Assembly: GCF_023221595.1 (NCBI RefSeq) | Contig: NZ_CP096563.1 | Coordinates: 1,346,501 to 1,410,500, forward strand | DNA length: 64,000 nucleotides | Direction: 5' to 3' | From: Rhodococcus qingshengii JCM 15477 | GTDB lineage: Bacteria > Actinomycetota > Actinomycetes > Mycobacteriales > Mycobacteriaceae | Shown here: positions 18,483-25,887 of the stretch, piece after piece | Numbering within the stretch: position 1 is the first letter of the stretch | Layout of the letters: each line of letters opens with the position of its first letter | The notes under the pieces: model-generated | Seen by the model: only the letters and a program-made list of their open reading frames with translations | Told to the model about the DNA's origin: nothing | Databases searched by the model: none | Program-made: the position numbers and the translations under genes

Positions 18483-19970
18483 TCAGTTGTTGCGCGCAAA
18501 GTTCGACTCACGCTCCGTGACGAACTGATCGTCCGGAAGCGGTCCGGGTGGGGCAAGCGCAGTCAGGAACGACTCGGCCCACTGATGCACATCGTGTGTC
18601 ATGACCTGTCGATGCAGCGCAGCCATACGGCGACGGCCTTCCTTCGGATCCTGATGAACCGCGGTCAGGATCGTATTCTTCACGCCGTCCAAATCGTGCG
18701 GGTTGACCAGGTATGACTGTCGTAATTCCATTGCGGCACCGGTGAACTCGCTGAGAACGAGAGCACCTCCGAGGTCGCCACGACAGGCCACGTACTCCTT
18801 GGCCACCAGATTCATCCCGTCGCGCATCGGCGTCACGAGCATGACGTCGGCAGCGACGAACAGTGCGATCAGTTCTTCACGGTCGACCGGCTGATACAGG
18901 TAGTGAACGACGGGGCGGCCGATCTGACTGTGGTCACCGTTGATGCGGCCCACCTGCTCTTCGATGACGCTACGCAGGTCGATATAGTGCTGCACGCGTT
19001 CACGACTGGGCGTCGCGAGCTGCACCATCGTGTACTTCTCCGGATCCAGACGATCCTCGTCGAGGAGTTCCTTCAAGGCTTGAAGCCGCAGGTCGATACC
19101 CTTGGTGTAGTCCAGCCGGTCGACTCCCAGCAAGATTTTCTCGGGATTTCCCAGCTCTTCCTTCAACTCGCGCGCGCGACGCAGGACCGAATCGCTTTTC
19201 GACTGGCGCTCGAGTTCGGCAGAATCGACGGAGATGGGAAAGGCGCCCACCTTGACGACGCGAGAATCGAAATCCACATGCCCGAGCGCACTTCGAACAC
19301 CGACGCCCGCGGTCGTCGTCTTGAGGCCGAGAAGTTTGCGGGCCAAGAACAGGAAATTGTTTGCGCCACCAGGTAAGTGGAAGCCGATCAGATCGGCGCC
19401 CAGCATTCCCCTGACGATCTCCTTGCGCCACGGAAGCTGCATGAAGAGCTCGACCGGAGGGAACGGGATATGAAGAAAAAACCCGATCGTCAGATCTGGC
19501 CGCAGCTCGCGCAGCATCGCCGGCACAAGTTGCAACTGATAGTCCTGCACCCAGACAGTCGCTCCGTCCGCGGCGCAACGCGCGGTTTCCTCGGCGAACC
19601 GCTGGTTGACTGCGACGTAGGTGTGCCACCACGACCGCTCGAACGTCGGAGCCACCAGAACGTCGTGGTAGAGCGGCCACAACGTGTCGTTGGAGAACCC
19701 CTCGTAGTACTCGGCGAGGTCCTGAGAGGTCAGCTCGACGGGAAACAGACGAAGGCCGTCAACCACTATCGGATCGACCTTCTCGTCCGCGACCCCCGGC
19801 CAGCCGACCCAGGCGCCATCCCGCTGTCGGAGGATGGGTTCGAGCGCAGTGACGAGCCCACCCGGACTTCGCTTCCAGTTCTTGCTTCCGTCTTCGTCGG
19901 TTTCGAGATCGACCGGCAGTCGGTTTGCGACGACGACGAATTCGGAGAGCTTTTCGAGATCGGTACTCAC
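18483..19970 (-). CDS. otsA: Trehalose-6-phosphate synthase (GT20)
   Basis: I start the gene at the GTG at 19970, which overlaps the STAS gene stop as GTGA and gives 495 residues, the family's usual length; the frame continues to 20123 without coding support. The protein opens with [17 protein letters not shown] and has the GGLVTAL and GWPG loops that bind UDP-glucose and glucose-6-phosphate in GT20, plus [20 protein letters not shown] and the C-terminal [14 protein letters not shown] active-site block. It makes trehalose-6-phosphate in the cytoplasm for osmoprotection and cell-envelope glycolipids. Coupling to a STAS protein is unusual. Confidence 0.93.
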   Translation of the reverse strand: MSTDLEKLSEFVVVANRLPVDLETDEDGSKNWKRSPGGLVTALEPILRQRDGAWVGWPGVADEKVDPIVVDGLRLFPVELTSQDLAEYYEGFSNDTLWPLYHDVLVAPTFERSWWHTYVAVNQRFAEETARCAADGATVWVQDYQLQLVPAMLRELRPDLTIGFFLHIPFPPVELFMQLPWRKEIVRGMLGADLIGFHLPGGANNFLFLARKLLGLKTTTAGVGVRSALGHVDFDSRVVKVGAFPISVDSAELERQSKSDSVLRRARELKEELGNPEKILLGVDRLDYTKGIDLRLQALKELLDEDRLDPEKYTMVQLATPSRERVQHYIDLRSVIEEQVGRINGDHSQIGRPVVHYLYQPVDREELIALFVAADVMLVTPMRDGMNLVAKEYVACRGDLGGALVLSEFTGAAMELRQSYLVNPHDLDGVKNTILTAVHQDPKEGRRRMAALHRQVMTHDVHQWAESFLTALAPPGPLPDDQFVTERESNFARNN

Positions 19971-20386
19971 GCCGACATCGGCTCCGCCAGGGTCTCGTCC
20001 AGGACGGAGGTCGAGGACAGGTACGCGACTGCATCGGCTGTCGAGTCGGTGTACACGATGTCGGTGTCCATCTTCAGAAGAGACAGCGGACGCCTGACAG
20101 GGTGCGCTGCGACGAGCGTCCACGGCACGCCGAGCCTCCGTGCCTTGGCCGACAGAGTCTCGATGATGGAAAGACCTCCGACGGAGATGAACTGGACGTC
20201 CGAGCAGTCGAGTACGAACGGGTGTCGCTCACCGATCAGGTCGTCGACGCAGGCAGCGAAATCAGCTCGGGACCGGACGTCGATCTCGCCGCTGACCACG
20301 AGCGACTGAATGTTTTCGGCACAGGTCGTCGTGAAGGTGGGGGGACTGTCCGTACGCTCATCTGTAGTTCTCGAAAACTCGTTCAT
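19967..20386 (-). CDS. STAS-domain anti-anti-sigma factor
   Basis: The 139-residue protein is a clear STAS domain: [20 protein letters not shown] (strand-helix start) and [20 protein letters not shown], matching the DxSxVxFIxSxGL loop of anti-anti-sigma factors, with Ser in the phosphorylation region. It probably binds an anti-sigma kinase such as the one about 6 kb away. Its stop overlaps the otsA GTG, so both proteins come from one transcript. A cluster of inverted repeats lies just upstream of its start. Confidence 0.85.
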   Translation of the reverse strand: MNEFSRTTDERTDSPPTFTTTCAENIQSLVVSGEIDVRSRADFAACVDDLIGERHPFVLDCSDVQFISVGGLSIIETLSAKARRLGVPWTLVAAHPVRRPLSLLKMDTDIVYTDSTADAVAYLSSTSVLDETLAEPMSA

Positions 20387-20406
20387 CGAAACTCCTGACG
20401 GATTGC

Positions 20407-20459
20407 TCGAAACGGTTCGTTCGAACGGTCTGGTTCGAAACGGTTTCGTTCGAAACCGG
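20407..20459. repeat. Direct/inverted repeat cluster upstream of the STAS-otsA operon
   Basis: TCGAAACGGTTCGTTCGAACGG (20407-20428 given in outline: TCGAAACGG + TTCGTTCGAACGG) recurs as TCGAAACGG + TTTCGTTCGAAACCGG at 20435-20459. Each contains a dyad centred on TTCG-TT-CGAA; the second, GGTTTCG..CGAAACC, is perfect. Dyad centres are 29 bp apart. This looks like a tandem operator 20-80 bp upstream of the STAS start. Confidence 0.6.
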
Positions 20460-20586
20460 GAAACGGCACGGGAAGCAACGCACGAACCGTGCTCGTCTTC
20501 AACGGCTGGGTACTCAACCGTGCTGAGTGCCTACCTTACCGCATCGCGAAAACCCAGGTGAAAAGCGTTAGATCCGTACGGATTTC

Positions 20587-20618
20587 AAGGTCCCGTGAGC
20601 GTCGGCCCACGGGACCTT
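20587..20618. terminator. Hairpin terminator
   Basis: AAGGTCCCGTG at 20587-20597 pairs with CACGGGACCTT at 20608-20618. It lies 28 bp past the stop of the small acidic gene (minus strand) and upstream of the STAS-otsA promoter region. Confidence 0.75.
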
Positions 20619-20645
20619 GGTCCCGATGGTTCAGACCTTCCGGGA

Positions 20646-20834
20646 TCAGTCGGTGTCAGTCGCCGGGCCGGTGCTCGAGGCTCCGCCCTCGTCGGCCCAC
20701 GTACGTTCGCCCGACGGATCGGTCTGAACGTCCTTGGGTGCGGTGTCGGAGCCGGTTCCCGGACCGTGGTCGGTGCCGGTGGTCTGCGGCTCGTCCGTCT
20801 GATCCGTGCGGTCGGTGGAATTCTGTTCACTCAT
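20646..20834 (-). CDS. Small acidic, disordered protein (62 aa)
   Basis: The ATG at 20834 follows GAAGGAA; the frame has an earlier ATG at 20867 with weaker support. The protein MSEQNSTDRTDQTDEPQTT... is rich in Asp, Thr, Gly and Gln with almost no hydrophobic residues, so it is predicted to be disordered. A hairpin terminator follows. No family is recognised; such small hydrophilic proteins are often stress-induced in actinobacteria, but that is inference. Confidence 0.55.
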   Translation of the reverse strand: MSEQNSTDRTDQTDEPQTTGTDHGPGTGSDTAPKDVQTDPSGERTWADEGGASSTGPATDTD

Positions 20835-20876
20835 GGTGTGCGTTTCCTTCGGGAAGTCGTTGTTCATGTACTTGTC

Positions 20877-20902
20877 GTTTCCTGCTCACCCGCGAGGGGT
20901 AC
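20877..20902 (+). promoter_or_regulatory. Candidate SigF-type promoter
   Basis: GTTT (20877-20880), a 16-base spacer and GGGTAC (20897-20902) match the mycobacterial SigF pattern well. The element points to the plus-strand gene at 20993 and would give a leader of about 85 bases that includes a tandem repeat. Confidence 0.5.
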
Positions 20903-20914
20903 TCAGTAGGGAGT

Positions 20915-20951
20915 AGTGCGTCACGTCGAGCCAGTACGTCACGTCGAGTCC
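20915..20951. repeat. Two-copy tandem repeat in a 5' leader
   Basis: AGTGCGTCACGTCGAGCC is followed directly by AGTACGTCACGTCGAGTCC. The shared core CGTCACGTCGAG lies between a SigF-like promoter and the ribosome site of the 85-residue protein gene. Confidence 0.6.
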
Positions 20952-20992
20952 ATACCGGCAAAGTCAGCTGTCACCGAAGCAGGAGATTTCAC

Positions 20993-21250
20993 GTGAACCA
21001 TATGACCGTGACGACCGAACACCTGCGTGCACTGCTGGGCAGTGGCCCCCATTCGGAACTGGTAGCGGTCGGGGGCGAGATCGAGATCTACGTCCCCGAT
21101 GAAGAAGGGTTCGGTCTCGAGGGTATCTCGCTTGTCACTCGCGAGCAGTTGGCCGAACGTCTACCGTCCTCACCCGATAACCCCGACGAAGGTGAACTAC
21201 GTATCGCCGCAGAATCGTTGAGCGAGATGATCGCCGAACTCGGCGGTTGA
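20993..21250 (+). CDS. Small hypothetical protein (85 aa)
   Basis: The GTG at 20993 has AGGAGA 6 bases upstream (an in-frame ATG lies three codons later). The acidic soluble protein contains SELVAVGGEIEIYVPDEEGF and ends with a helix (LRIAAESLSEMIAELGG). I do not recognise the family. A SigF-like promoter and a tandem repeat upstream suggest it belongs to the stress regulon that includes OtsA, Dps and the Asp23 operon. Confidence 0.65.
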   Translation: MNHMTVTTEHLRALLGSGPHSELVAVGGEIEIYVPDEEGFGLEGISLVTREQLAERLPSSPDNPDEGELRIAAESLSEMIAELGG

Positions 21251-21275
21251 ACTCCGAAGTTCGGGGCAGCCGACG

Positions 21276-21470
21276 TCAGATCTGCGGGATCGGATCCGGA
21301 GGGTACGTGTTCGGTGGCGTCGGAGTCGGTGGCACGGGCGGCGGATTCATCGGATCGGGTGGTGTCGGCGCCGGTGGTGTCGGCGGCCCCGGGTCGGGGG
21401 CGGGGCCCGGATCCGGTGGTGGGGGAGTGGTCATGAGTGCCGGGTTCCCAAACACTTGCCGAACAAACAC
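21276..21470 (-). CDS. Possible proline-rich small protein (52-64 aa)
   Basis: The frame from GTG 21470 (or ATG 21434) encodes MTTPPPPDPGPAPDPG... with proline at nearly every second or third position to the stop, in a GGTGTCGG-type repeat on the opposite strand. It follows directly on the stop of the Asp23-like gene, so it could be the last cistron of the ECF sigma operon. There is no clear ribosome site or signal peptide, so it may be a repeat-driven open frame instead of a gene. Confidence 0.35.
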   Translation of the reverse strand: MFVRQVFGNPALMTTPPPPDPGPAPDPGPPTPPAPTPPDPMNPPPVPPTPTPPNTYPPDPIPQI

Positions 21471-21968
21471 CTAGTGTTCGGAGTGGCTTTTGGTGTTCCC
21501 TTCGGCAGGTAGATCATCGACGATGTCGACTACGGCGACGTGGATGCTCTCTGCAGAGACCGGTGGGTCCGTGTCGCCGAGGATCAGGTGAACGACGTCC
21601 ACGACGGTGAACCGAACCCGGTCCGACAGTTCGGCCAGATCCACTCCGTATGGCGCTGCCAGTTCGATACGTAGTGAACGTATTTCGTGGCCGTCGACGA
21701 AGAACTCGATGCTGCTCGGCGAGCAGTGGTGCCGAGAACGTATCTCGGCGGCCAAGTGGGTGCGGAGTACGTGATCGCTCACCGACACAGTGCCTAGACG
21801 TGGACCTTCCGACGCGTGTGCGTCGAGCGGCCAACCGGACGCCGAGGTCGACCGTAGCGCCCGGATCACCTTGTCGCTGATTCGATCCCAGCCCGGCTCG
21901 GGAGCGTTCCGCAGGACGTCGGATGCGTGCGCCATCAATGCGTCGGTTCGTGATTCAGTCATCGCCAC
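21471..21968 (-). CDS. Asp23-like protein coupled to an ECF sigma factor
   Basis: The 165-residue protein has an N-terminal helical stretch (LMAHASDVLRNAPEPGWDRI) and a C-terminal half resembling the Asp23 fold: FFVDGHEIRSLRIELAAPYGVDLAEL, RVRFTVVDVVHLILG and IHVAVVDIVDD match the pattern YGVSLADL...NITVHDV of the true Asp23 protein at 22.7 kb. Its start lies 10 bp inside the ECF sigma gene. This is the place where an anti-sigma factor is usually encoded, so it could modulate that sigma factor. No membrane segment is present. Confidence 0.65.
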   Translation of the reverse strand: MAMTESRTDALMAHASDVLRNAPEPGWDRISDKVIRALRSTSASGWPLDAHASEGPRLGTVSVSDHVLRTHLAAEIRSRHHCSPSSIEFFVDGHEIRSLRIELAAPYGVDLAELSDRVRFTVVDVVHLILGDTDPPVSAESIHVAVVDIVDDLPAEGNTKSHSEH

Positions 21969-22537
21969 CTCGTCATTCGTTCACTCAGGTTAGCCCGTGC
22001 ACGATGGTGATGCCCGCGCACCGCATCCGGGGTGAGTCTTAGAATCTTGCCGATTTGAACGAACGTGAGCATCTCCACCTCTCGCAGCGTCCATGCCGCA
22101 CGCTGGCGATAAGGCAGTTCACCCAACGCTTCTTCCAGTGCCTCGAGGAACGCGGAGTTCGAGGTCGTGTCGAACGGGCCGGCCTCGGGAGACGGCACGA
22201 GAGGATCGAGCAATCTGTCGTCGATCGGTTGAGCTCTCTTGATTCGATAGCTGTCCACGATCTTTCGGGAACAGATCGCGAAAAGCCATGTTCGCATCGA
22301 CGATTCGCCACGAAACGAATCGAGTCGACGCCAGGCGGCCACGAAGGTGTCCTGGACTACCTCGAGAATGTCACCTTCGTCTGCGAGCATGCGACGCGCA
22401 TAGCGGTGAAGTGCAGGTCCGTAGTAGTGCACCAGTGACTCGAATGCTTCTCGGTCGCCGAGTATCGCAGCGTTCACTGTCGCGGTGTCCAAACCGTCAG
22501 GTGCTTCGGTGAGCCCCTGTGTATGCGGTAACGCCAC
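21959..22537 (-). CDS. ECF-type (sigma-70 family) sigma factor
   Basis: The 192-residue protein has sigma region 2 (HYYGPALHRYARRMLADEGDILEVVQDTFVAAWRRL, shown in part) with the usual RTWLFAICSRKIVD -10 helix, and region 4 (LPYRQRAAWTLREVEMLTF and LTPDAVRGHHHRARANL). This is the extracytoplasmic-function arrangement lacking regions 1 and 3. It is divergent from the Asp23 operon and overlaps an Asp23-like gene, so it probably activates that operon in response to envelope stress. No classical zinc anti-sigma gene adjoins it. Confidence 0.88.
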   Translation of the reverse strand: MALPHTQGLTEAPDGLDTATVNAAILGDREAFESLVHYYGPALHRYARRMLADEGDILEVVQDTFVAAWRRLDSFRGESSMRTWLFAICSRKIVDSYRIKRAQPIDDRLLDPLVPSPEAGPFDTTSNSAFLEALEEALGELPYRQRAAWTLREVEMLTFVQIGKILRLTPDAVRGHHHRARANLSERMTRWR

Positions 22538-22610
22538 AGTCGCTCCTCTCGCGGAAATGCGGAAAACTCGGCTGCGTTCGAAGATTGTTCGCCCGGCCGG
22601 GGCGTTGAAT

Positions 22611-22656
22611 GTTACGGACAGTAACTAACAAGTGTCAGTGATGCACGTCACCTGAC
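22611..22656. promoter_or_regulatory. Two operator-like dyads between the ECF sigma gene and Asp23 operon
   Basis: GTTACGGACAGTAAC (22611-22625) is a perfect 5-bp inverted repeat. A second, GTCAGTGA...TCACCTGAC (22634-22656), has one unpaired base. Both lie in the 180-bp divergent promoter region and could bind a common regulator. No clear ECF -35/-10 pair was identified. Confidence 0.45.
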
Positions 22657-22723
22657 TGGGGCATTCGGTTTTGCCTTCGAGTGACGACTACACAGGTAGA
22701 TCGATCAACAGGAGGAGATGACA

Positions 22724-23188
22724 ATGGTCAGCACGCAGGTTGCGACAGCATCTACGAAGGATGTTGCATCATCGAACGACTCGGCTCTCGTGAGTTCGCA
22801 AGGAAAGACGTCGATCGCCGACACCGTTGTCTCGAAGATTGCCGGCATCGCTACGCGAGAGGTGAGCGGCGTGTACGACGTCGGCGGCGGAGCGTCGCGG
22901 GTTGTCGGGGCACTGCGCGAGCGGATCCCCGGCGCGAGTGTCAACCACTCCCAGGGAGTATCGGTCGAGGTCGGCGAAAAGCAGGCAGCGGTCGACATCG
23001 ACATCGTGGCCGAGTACGGCGTATCGCTCGCCGATCTGGCCACCGGCATTCGCCGCAACGTCATTGCGGCGCTCGAACGGATGACCGGACTCGAGGTGAC
23101 CGAGGTGAACATCACGGTTCACGACGTTCACCTCGACGAGGGTAGTGACGACGAAACCGGCGAGCCCAAGACTGCACGGGTGCAGTGA
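22724..23188 (+). CDS. Asp23/Gls24-family envelope stress protein
   Basis: The start at ATG 22724 is 8 bases after AGGAGG (another ATG lies at 22718). The 154-residue protein has the full Asp23 domain: GKTSIADTVVSKIAGIATRE, GVYDVGGG, VDIDIVAEYGVSLADLATGI and VTEVNITVHDVHLDE. In staphylococci Asp23 is tethered to the membrane by AmaP and responds to cell-wall stress. It is the first gene of an eight-gene operon that also encodes an AmaP-like anchor, so the same assembly is likely here. Confidence 0.88.
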   Translation: MVSTQVATASTKDVASSNDSALVSSQGKTSIADTVVSKIAGIATREVSGVYDVGGGASRVVGALRERIPGASVNHSQGVSVEVGEKQAAVDIDIVAEYGVSLADLATGIRRNVIAALERMTGLEVTEVNITVHDVHLDEGSDDETGEPKTARVQ

Positions 23189-23469
23189 GTTCCGAAATCG
23201 CCGACACCATCGCGGCGGCTGTGACGGGGATACCTGGGGTCGCCTCGCTTCATGCCGGAATGTTCGGCGAGGTTGGCACGTACCTCCCCGGCCGCCGCGT
23301 CGTCGGCGTGCGGGTGACGGAGTCGTCGACAGACATCCATGTGTGCATCTTCGCCGACGCCGCCGTTCGAGACACGGCTTTACGTATCCGCCAAGCGGTT
23401 TCAGGACTCGTTACAGTCCCCGTGAACGTGACCGTGGAAGACGTAGTCGGTCGTGCGCACGATGCCTGA
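23185..23469 (+). CDS. Short Asp23-like protein (94 aa)
   Basis: The GTG overlaps the Asp23 stop as GTGA. The protein MSSEIADTIAAAVTGIPGVASL... has the same order of elements as Asp23 (helix, gap strand, TDIHVCIFADAAVRDTAL, VPVNVTVEDVVG) but lacks much of the N-terminal part, so I read it as a truncated paralogue. It probably joins the Asp23 assembly at the membrane. Its 3' end overlaps the next gene by 8 bp. Confidence 0.65.
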   Translation: MSSEIADTIAAAVTGIPGVASLHAGMFGEVGTYLPGRRVVGVRVTESSTDIHVCIFADAAVRDTALRIRQAVSGLVTVPVNVTVEDVVGRAHDA

Positions 23470-23728
23470 GCACTCTCGGGGTTCAGTTCCCGATCGACGA
23501 TCCGCACGCCGAGGGGCGATCAGGAACTACCACCCCGACGTGGGCGGATCTGCCGACGCGCTCAATCGAGCACTCGAACGCGTCGACCGGGACTTCGCAT
23601 CCCCGATCGGTGTGGTTGTGCGCACGTCGCTGCGCGGCACGATGCGACAGATAGCCAAACCCGTTCGGGCCCAGTACACGCGGGTGCGCGCTCGGTTTCC
23701 GGGTGCCAAGACCTACACCGAGATCTGA
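23462..23728 (+). CDS. Small basic protein with degenerate J-domain-like motif (88 aa)
   Basis: The ATG at 23462 lies within the end of the preceding gene (a GTG at 23453 is the alternative). The protein contains RRGAIRNYHPDVGGSADALN, which strikingly matches the HPD loop and following helix of J-domain co-chaperones (YHPD then G-G), but helix I of a J domain is missing. The C-terminal half is strongly basic (MRQIAKPVRAQYTRVRARF). It may be a rudimentary J-like protein that recruits a chaperone to the Asp23 complex; this is inference. Confidence 0.55.
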   Translation: MPEHSRGSVPDRRSARRGAIRNYHPDVGGSADALNRALERVDRDFASPIGVVVRTSLRGTMRQIAKPVRAQYTRVRARFPGAKTYTEI

Positions 23729-23766
23729 CAGGCACCATCGAACATCATCCACAACGGAGGATTCAC

Positions 23767-23946
23767 ATGACCACCTCGACTGTCGGCCTACTGGCAGGAC
23801 TACTTCTCGGAGTCGCAGCTGCTGCAGGCGGTTTCACCGGATTCCTCATCGCTCTGGTTCTCGGTGTGATCGGATACCTCGTCGGTGGTCAGCGTGACGG
23901 CGAGTTCGATCTCGGTGTGATGCTGAAGGGTCGCGGACGTGGCTGA
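23767..23946 (+). CDS. DUF2273-like small membrane protein (59 aa)
   Basis: The ATG at 23767 has GGAGG upstream. The protein MTTSTVGLLAGLLLGVAAAA... has two closely packed hydrophobic segments with the glycine-rich turn GGFTGFLIALVLGVIGYLVGG and a short acidic, basic tail, as in the DUF2273 proteins that accompany Asp23 operons. It should be an integral membrane component of the envelope-stress complex. Its stop overlaps the GTG of the next gene by 8 bp. Confidence 0.75.
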   Translation: MTTSTVGLLAGLLLGVAAAAGGFTGFLIALVLGVIGYLVGGQRDGEFDLGVMLKGRGRG

Positions 23947-24331
23947 GACAGCTCGACCGGAGTCGTCTGTGCTTGGTGAGCCGGGCGATCGCGGAACGCT
24001 GACGATTCGAGACAGAGTCGCGCAGAAGTTGGTTCTCGAGGCGACGCGCGGAACCCCGGGGGTGCGCCATCACGCCGCCGGCATGGACAAACTGACCGGG
24101 CGCGAATTGCCGAGGGCGCGAGTGCTGGTATCCGGCAAGCGGGTACGGGCCAAGGTGGACATCGCGATCGAGTGGCCCGGATCCTTGTCGGTCATCGGTA
24201 CCGCGGTGCGAGAGAACGTGACAACCCAGTTGCAGTCTGTATCGGGCCTGGACGTAGACGGCGTGGACGTGGCGATCGTGAGCGTTCTCCCGGCATCGAC
24301 CACGCGTGACGCGGGAAGCAAAGTGCGATGA
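23939..24331 (+). CDS. Second Asp23/Gls24-family protein (130 aa)
   Basis: The GTG at 23939 overlaps the DUF2273 gene. After a polar N-terminus the protein shows the Asp23 pattern: LTIRDRVAQKLVLEATRGTPG, VSGKRVRAKVDIAIEWPGSL and VSGLDVDGVDVAIVSVLP. It is a paralogue of the first gene of this operon, with a shorter linker and no acidic tail. Two or more Asp23-type subunits probably form a mixed assembly at the membrane. Its stop overlaps the next start by 4 bp. Confidence 0.75.
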   Translation: MAETARPESSVLGEPGDRGTLTIRDRVAQKLVLEATRGTPGVRHHAAGMDKLTGRELPRARVLVSGKRVRAKVDIAIEWPGSLSVIGTAVRENVTTQLQSVSGLDVDGVDVAIVSVLPASTTRDAGSKVR

Positions 24332-24897
24332 CCGCCGACAAGGTCGCACCACCCACTGCCTCGAGGGCTGCTGCTCCTGTTCCCCTTGCGGCGCCCGGAT
24401 CGGCCGTCACGGGATTCCTCATCGCCGCGGCGCTACTTGCGCTCGGCGTGGTCGGCGTCCGCGACGCGCTGGTGGATACCGGCGTGATCACCGGGTCGCA
24501 GTGGATACCAAGTGCTGCCGCATATGTGGACGGGCTCGCGTACCAGGGTTGGATGTTGCCGGCGGGGATCGCAGCCGTCGTTCTCGGCCTGTGGTTCGTC
24601 ATCCTCGGACTCAAACCGCGACGAAAGACTGCCAATGCCTTGGTCGGAGTCGCGAATACGTGGATCGATCCCGCCGATGTAGCGGCGATAGCGTCTGTTC
24701 GCGTCGAGTCACTGGCCCAGGTTCGATCCGCTTCGTCACACGCGACCCGGCGCAAGCTGGAAGTGAAGGCCTCGGTCACGCCCGATGGAGCCGCCACCGC
24801 TGAATCGGAAATCCGTGCGGTGCTGGGGGACTTGGCCGGGTCGCTGTCACCATCGCCGCGAATCAAGGTTCGTATCCAGACGGGATCGCTGTCATGA
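24328..24897 (+). CDS. Membrane protein with AmaP-like C-terminal domain (DUF6286-type)
   Basis: The 189-residue protein has a Pro/Ala-rich N-terminus, two membrane helices (GFLIAAALLALGVVGVRDAL, about 29-48; and LPAGIAAVVLGLWFVILGL, about 78-96), then a soluble domain (about 100-185) with ADVAAIASVRVESL. The two-helix-plus-domain layout and the position beside the AmaP-like gene suggest a second anchor for Asp23-type proteins. The family name is from memory of Asp23-operon companions. Ends overlap both neighbours by 4 bp. Confidence 0.65.
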   Translation: MTADKVAPPTASRAAAPVPLAAPGSAVTGFLIAAALLALGVVGVRDALVDTGVITGSQWIPSAAAYVDGLAYQGWMLPAGIAAVVLGLWFVILGLKPRRKTANALVGVANTWIDPADVAAIASVRVESLAQVRSASSHATRRKLEVKASVTPDGAATAESEIRAVLGDLAGSLSPSPRIKVRIQTGSLS

Positions 24898-25478
24898 CTC
24901 GGACGGCGACGGCGATGGATCGCGTGGCGACATGCGTCGTGGGGATGCTCGCGATAGCGGTGGGAGTTGCAGCGATCCTGTGGAATCGCGACGTGATCAA
25001 GGATTTCCCGGCGCGTATCGAGATCCCGTGGGCTGAAGATCTTGTCGATCACTCGTGGTGGCCATGGGCTGTCGGAGCTGGGGGAGTACTGCTAGTCCTC
25101 CTCGCGTTGCGGTGGTTGATCGCGCATGTGCCGCTGCGTCGGGTGAAGGAGATCGCCGTCCATGGGTCGAACTCACACAATTCCATCACCGCGGATCTGG
25201 GTGCGGTGGCGGAAGGGGCGAGCGCATCACTGGAGGACTTCGACGAAGTGTCGCGTGTCCGAGGAAAAGCGTTGCTCGATCGTGGAGTTCGCACGATCGA
25301 TTTGCGAGTGACTTTGAGACGTAGCGTCGTATCCGGATCGGAAACGTTGTCCGAGCTGATTTCTCGCGTCACCGACACGGGGGATCAAGTCGCTGCGGTG
25401 GTCGGTGATCCATCCGTCGCGACCAGAACTCACATCGCCGTGGAAAGCGCGAAACGCGATGAGCCGAGAACTCTCTGA
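24894..25478 (+). CDS. AmaP-like alkaline shock membrane anchor
   Basis: The 194-residue protein has two membrane helices (VATCVVGMLAIAVGVAAILW, about 11-30; and the WPWAVGAGGVLLVLLALRWL segment, about 56-75) separated by a short periplasmic loop and followed by a cytoplasmic domain with LISRVTDTGDQVAAVVGDP. This matches AmaP, which anchors Asp23 at the membrane in Gram-positives. It overlaps the upstream gene by ATGA and the next small membrane gene by 20 bp. Confidence 0.75.
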   Translation: MTRTATAMDRVATCVVGMLAIAVGVAAILWNRDVIKDFPARIEIPWAEDLVDHSWWPWAVGAGGVLLVLLALRWLIAHVPLRRVKEIAVHGSNSHNSITADLGAVAEGASASLEDFDEVSRVRGKALLDRGVRTIDLRVTLRRSVVSGSETLSELISRVTDTGDQVAAVVGDPSVATRTHIAVESAKRDEPRTL

Positions 25479-25665
25479 TCAATCGAGGTTTGAGCCTCCC
25501 GACGGCCGGGTATTGGTAGACCTCCCGATCGTGCACAGAGTCATGGATGTTGCTGTGGCACTGTGCGTCACGGTGCTCCTGGCGACCGTGACCTCGATGG
25601 CGATCGCGATCGTCGTGACGCTGATCATGTGTGCGTCGGTGAGTGTCGTTTCTCGTATGTGGTGA
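25459..25665 (+). CDS. Small membrane protein, last gene of the Asp23 operon (68 aa)
   Basis: The ATG at 25459 lies inside the end of the AmaP-like gene. The protein has a polar 28-residue head and a long hydrophobic region (VMDVAVALCVTVLLATVTSM and following) that fits one or two membrane helices, ending RMW. No family is recognised. Its position suggests a role in the Asp23/AmaP envelope assembly. Confidence 0.6.
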   Translation: MSRELSDQSRFEPPDGRVLVDLPIVHRVMDVAVALCVTVLLATVTSMAIAIVVTLIMCASVSVVSRMW

Positions 25666-25887
25666 ATCGCCAGTCATTTTGGTTCTGTCGTGAACACCTG
25701 ATAGAAAGGTAAGCAGACAATGTGGCTGCTACTGAGTGCACGATCCCCCGCGTCGTGCGGTGGAGAGTCCGGTTGTGTGCAAACACTACCCGCGATCACG
25801 GTCTAGTTGCGCGGGCCGATCGCTCGGAACTCTCCCTTTACCGGCAGTCTCTCATTGCGCCGCCCCTCTTTACTCTAAGGAGTCCAA

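Noticed and set aside
21422..21480. AACACT/AGTGTT dyad near the end of the Asp23-like gene as a terminator
   Set aside because: The stem is only 6 bp with a long loop and no T-tract, and it overlaps the proline-rich frame.
25720..25806. 28-codon frame beginning MWLLLSARSP between the Asp23 operon and GlsB gene
   Set aside because: Ribosome site is weak and no supporting context was found.
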